Assembly: GCA_964584665.1 (NCBI GenBank)
Contig: CAZPAO010000003.1
Span: 1-64,000 of the forward strand
Direction of reading: 5' to 3'
Length of the DNA stretch: 64,000 nucleotides
Source of the DNA: DASUBN01 sp964584665
GTDB taxonomy: Bacteria > Pseudomonadota > Gammaproteobacteria > Natronospirales > REEB76
In this document: positions 62,258 through 64,000 of the stretch, in pieces
How positions within the stretch are numbered: the stretch's first letter is position 1
How the letters are laid out: each line of letters opens with the position of its first letter
Position numbers and translations under genes: made by a program
Notes under the pieces: generated by a model
Seen by the model: only the letters and a program-made list of their open reading frames with translations
Databases searched by the model: none
Told to the model about the DNA's origin: nothing

Positions 62258-62713
62258 ATGCGCCCCGGCCCTCTCCTAGTTTCCCTGCTGCTGGTGAGCG
62301 CCTCCGCGAGCGGTGATATCACGGTGGCGCAGCTGGTGGCCGGCGGCAAGGTGCTGGACCACAAGGACCTGATCGTCGAGACGCCTAACGCGCATGAGGC
62401 GGACACCTGCCGTGGCTTCGACCTCACCGACAGCCAGATCCGGGATTTCTTCCGCAAGGCCGCGCCCATGACCGCGGAAGCGCTGCACGCCAACTTCAAG
62501 TGGGCGCCCTGCCAGGTGCTGGGCCATATCCTCTACCAGGACCAGAAGCTGCAATTCGTGATCACCGCGGCTTCCACCGGCCAGATCGAGGTGGCACCGG
62601 GCAATGTGATCCAGTTCGGCTGCAACAGCAGCTGCGCCGAGATGTTCGCCTACGGCTACCCGGTGCCTCCCGCCGCCACGGCTACGCTGCCTGCTTCCCG
62701 GGACCCGCACTGA
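62258..62713 (+). CDS. Small exported protein of unknown function
   Basis: A 151-residue protein not recognised. A signal peptide (about 1-18) and four Cys (in DTCRGF, WAPCQVLG, FGCNSSCAEM) suggest a disulfide-bonded periplasmic protein. It starts two bases after the permease stop, so it is probably expressed with the ABC exporter. No catalytic motif is visible. Confidence 0.72.
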   Translation: MRPGPLLVSLLLVSASASGDITVAQLVAGGKVLDHKDLIVETPNAHEADTCRGFDLTDSQIRDFFRKAAPMTAEALHANFKWAPCQVLGHILYQDQKLQFVITAASTGQIEVAPGNVIQFGCNSSCAEMFAYGYPVPPAATATLPASRDPH

Positions 62714-62734
62714 GATATCGCATCCGCCATAAAG

Positions 62735-62758
62735 AAAGAGCCCCTCGCGGGGCTCTTT
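62735..62758. terminator. Bidirectional terminator
   Basis: A perfect 10-bp stem AAAGAGCCCC/GGGGCTCTTT with TCGC loop between convergent genes; AT-rich on both sides, so it can serve either strand. Confidence 0.88.
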
Positions 62759-62782
62759 GCTTTGGACCGGTGCTGACCGGTC

Positions 62783-64000
62783 TCAGCCGGCTTTGATGGT
62801 CGCGGCGTAGTAGCTCTTCACCTTCGCCGGGGCGATGCCGGTGGCCAGCGCGATGTAGAGGATCACCAGGCTGAACACCGCCACGGTGAACATGCCGTCG
62901 AAGATGCCGAAAGCGCCGGTGCCGCCCATCTCGACGGGGCCGAAGAAGCTCAGGATCCACATACCGGCGAAGTAAGGCACCAGCCACCAGGCGTGCTGCA
63001 GGTCCTCGTCCGACTCCTTCCCCTCGATGTAAAGATAGATATGGCGCAGCGTGTAGAACGCCATGATCGCCGCGATGATCGCGAACAGCACGTTGACCGT
63101 GCCGAAACCGGCCCAGTACATCACGAAGTTGGAGCAGATGAAGGCTGCCGGCGCGATGGCCCAGGCGTTCCACAGACGGAACGGGCGTTTCAGGTCGGGC
63201 ATCACGCGCCGCATGCGCAGCAGCACCACGCAGCCGAGGCCGTAGGACAGCACGGTGGCCGAGGAGGCGTAGTTCACCAGCTTCTGCCAGCTCGGGAATG
63301 GGAAGAAGAACACGCAACCGACGACGAAGGAGAGGATCAGCGCGGTCCAGGGCGTGCCGTTCCGGTTGATGTCCCGCAGCTTCTCCGGTGCGTAGCCCTC
63401 CTCCGAGGCCGCCATCACCACCCGCGCGGTGGCGGTGGTCCAGATGTAGCCGCAGGCCGTGGGCGAGATGATCGCATCGGCATAGAGCGCCATGGCCCAC
63501 CAGGAGACGCCGAGGGTGAGCAGCAGCCCCACCATGGGGCCGGAGGCGAGGATGGGGTTGGCGGAAGCGCTGCCGAAGTTCAAGCCAGCCCAGCCCTCTT
63601 TCGCGAGGAGTTCCGGCGGCACCGCCGCGACGAAGGAATACTCCACCAATATGTAGATGATGGCCGAGAGCACGATGGTGCCCACCACCGCACGCGGGAT
63701 ATTGCGGGCCGGATCCTTGGTCTCGCCGGCGAGCTGGATGGCCTGGGTGAAGCCGAACAGCGAGAAGAACACGCCGGCGGTGGAGATGGCCAGGAACATG
63801 TTGGTGATGTCGCCGGTCGCGTGCGCCTTCACCGAGAAGTTCTCCGGGTGATGGGCGCTGAACATCAGCACCAGGATGGTGCCGATGGGCGCGCAGATCT
63901 TGATCCAGGTGGCGATGGTGTTTAGCAGGAGGATGAAACGCAGGATCAGGAAGTTGAGCAGCACGAAGGTGCCCAGCACGAACACCGATACCACCATACC
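62783..64000 (-). CDS. APC family amino-acid permease, 5' part missing
   Basis: The 3' 406 codons of an amino-acid/polyamine permease; the N-terminus lies beyond the window edge. About ten membrane helices remain. FSLFGFTQAIQLAGETKDPARNIPRAVV is the conserved APC segment, and TARVVMAASEEGYAPEKLRDINRNGTP the following loop. Substrate unknown. Terminates at the shared hairpin at 62735. Confidence 0.9.
   Translation of the reverse strand, partial: GMVVSVFVLGTFVLLNFLILRFILLLNTIATWIKICAPIGTILVLMFSAHHPENFSVKAHATGDITNMFLAISTAGVFFSLFGFTQAIQLAGETKDPARNIPRAVVGTIVLSAIIYILVEYSFVAAVPPELLAKEGWAGLNFGSASANPILASGPMVGLLLTLGVSWWAMALYADAIISPTACGYIWTTATARVVMAASEEGYAPEKLRDINRNGTPWTALILSFVVGCVFFFPFPSWQKLVNYASSATVLSYGLGCVVLLRMRRVMPDLKRPFRLWNAWAIAPAAFICSNFVMYWAGFGTVNVLFAIIAAIMAFYTLRHIYLYIEGKESDEDLQHAWWLVPYFAGMWILSFFGPVEMGGTGAFGIFDGMFTVAVFSLVILYIALATGIAPAKVKSYYAATIKAG

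Overview
The window is a 64-kb chromosomal stretch of a GC-rich bacterium (roughly two thirds G+C in most genes). It is densely coded on both strands with short operons and no rRNA, tRNA, CRISPR array, integrase or transposase that I can recognise. The gene set points to a gammaproteobacterium, perhaps Xanthomonadales, Nevskiales or Steroidobacter-like: a long membrane-anchored FadE, GspA/GspB type II secretion accessory proteins, a GlyGly-CTERM surface protein, ChaA, PsiE, an E. coli-length MurB and Pol IV. The exact lineage cannot be fixed from the sequence alone.

Layout. 0-4 kb: FadE acyl-CoA dehydrogenase and a DUF4286/zinc-ribbon/DUF3667 membrane protein. 4-10 kb: two convergent c-di-GMP proteins (five-PAS GGDEF-EAL; membrane-GAF-GGDEF) and a DUF4136 lipoprotein. 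10-17 kb: DNA polymerase IV, GspA and GspB, an M28 peptidase and a dual-REC GGDEF response regulator. 17-27 kb: a Cys/Met PLP enzyme, an S9 peptidase, an acetyl-CoA hydrolase-family protein, a 14-repeat FG-GAP surface protein with GlyGly-CTERM tail, and a second M28 peptidase. 27-36 kb: an Ig-like lipoprotein, a DUF4097 protein, a frameshifted DUF2846 lipoprotein, endonuclease V, a SerB-SerA fusion followed directly by MurB, an acetyltransferase, a MipA-like outer-membrane protein and a secreted esterase. 36-42 kb: PsiE, a small GNAT, ChaA, then an AT-rich patch holding a lone Ser/Thr kinase, followed by TetR plus an Lnt-like membrane acyltransferase and a very small TetR-like protein. 42-53 kb: fused E1 2-oxoacid dehydrogenase, HAD hydrolase, glutaryl-CoA-type dehydrogenase, malic enzyme, several small proteins and a prolyl oligopeptidase. 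53-64 kb: a LemA/YgcG/TPM operon, a lipase-like protein, two small membrane proteins, a secreted sedolisin with a long structured leader, a YadG/YadH-type ABC exporter and the 3' part of an amino-acid permease.

How it fits together. Two themes recur: secreted or periplasmic protein breakdown (two M28, one S9 DPP-type, one prolyl oligopeptidase, one S53, with GspA/GspB and a GlyGly-CTERM protein), and acyl-CoA/amino-acid catabolism (FadE, GcdH-like, fused E1, malic enzyme, acetyl-CoA hydrolase). Three diguanylate-cyclase proteins lie within about 12 kb.

The most unusual items are: the lone kinase in an AT-rich insertion; a family of about 115-125 bp intergenic repeats with inverted ends (44939-45052, 48657-48782, fragment 41893-41923); the SerB-SerA fusion; and a three-stem leader RNA candidate upstream of the sedolisin.
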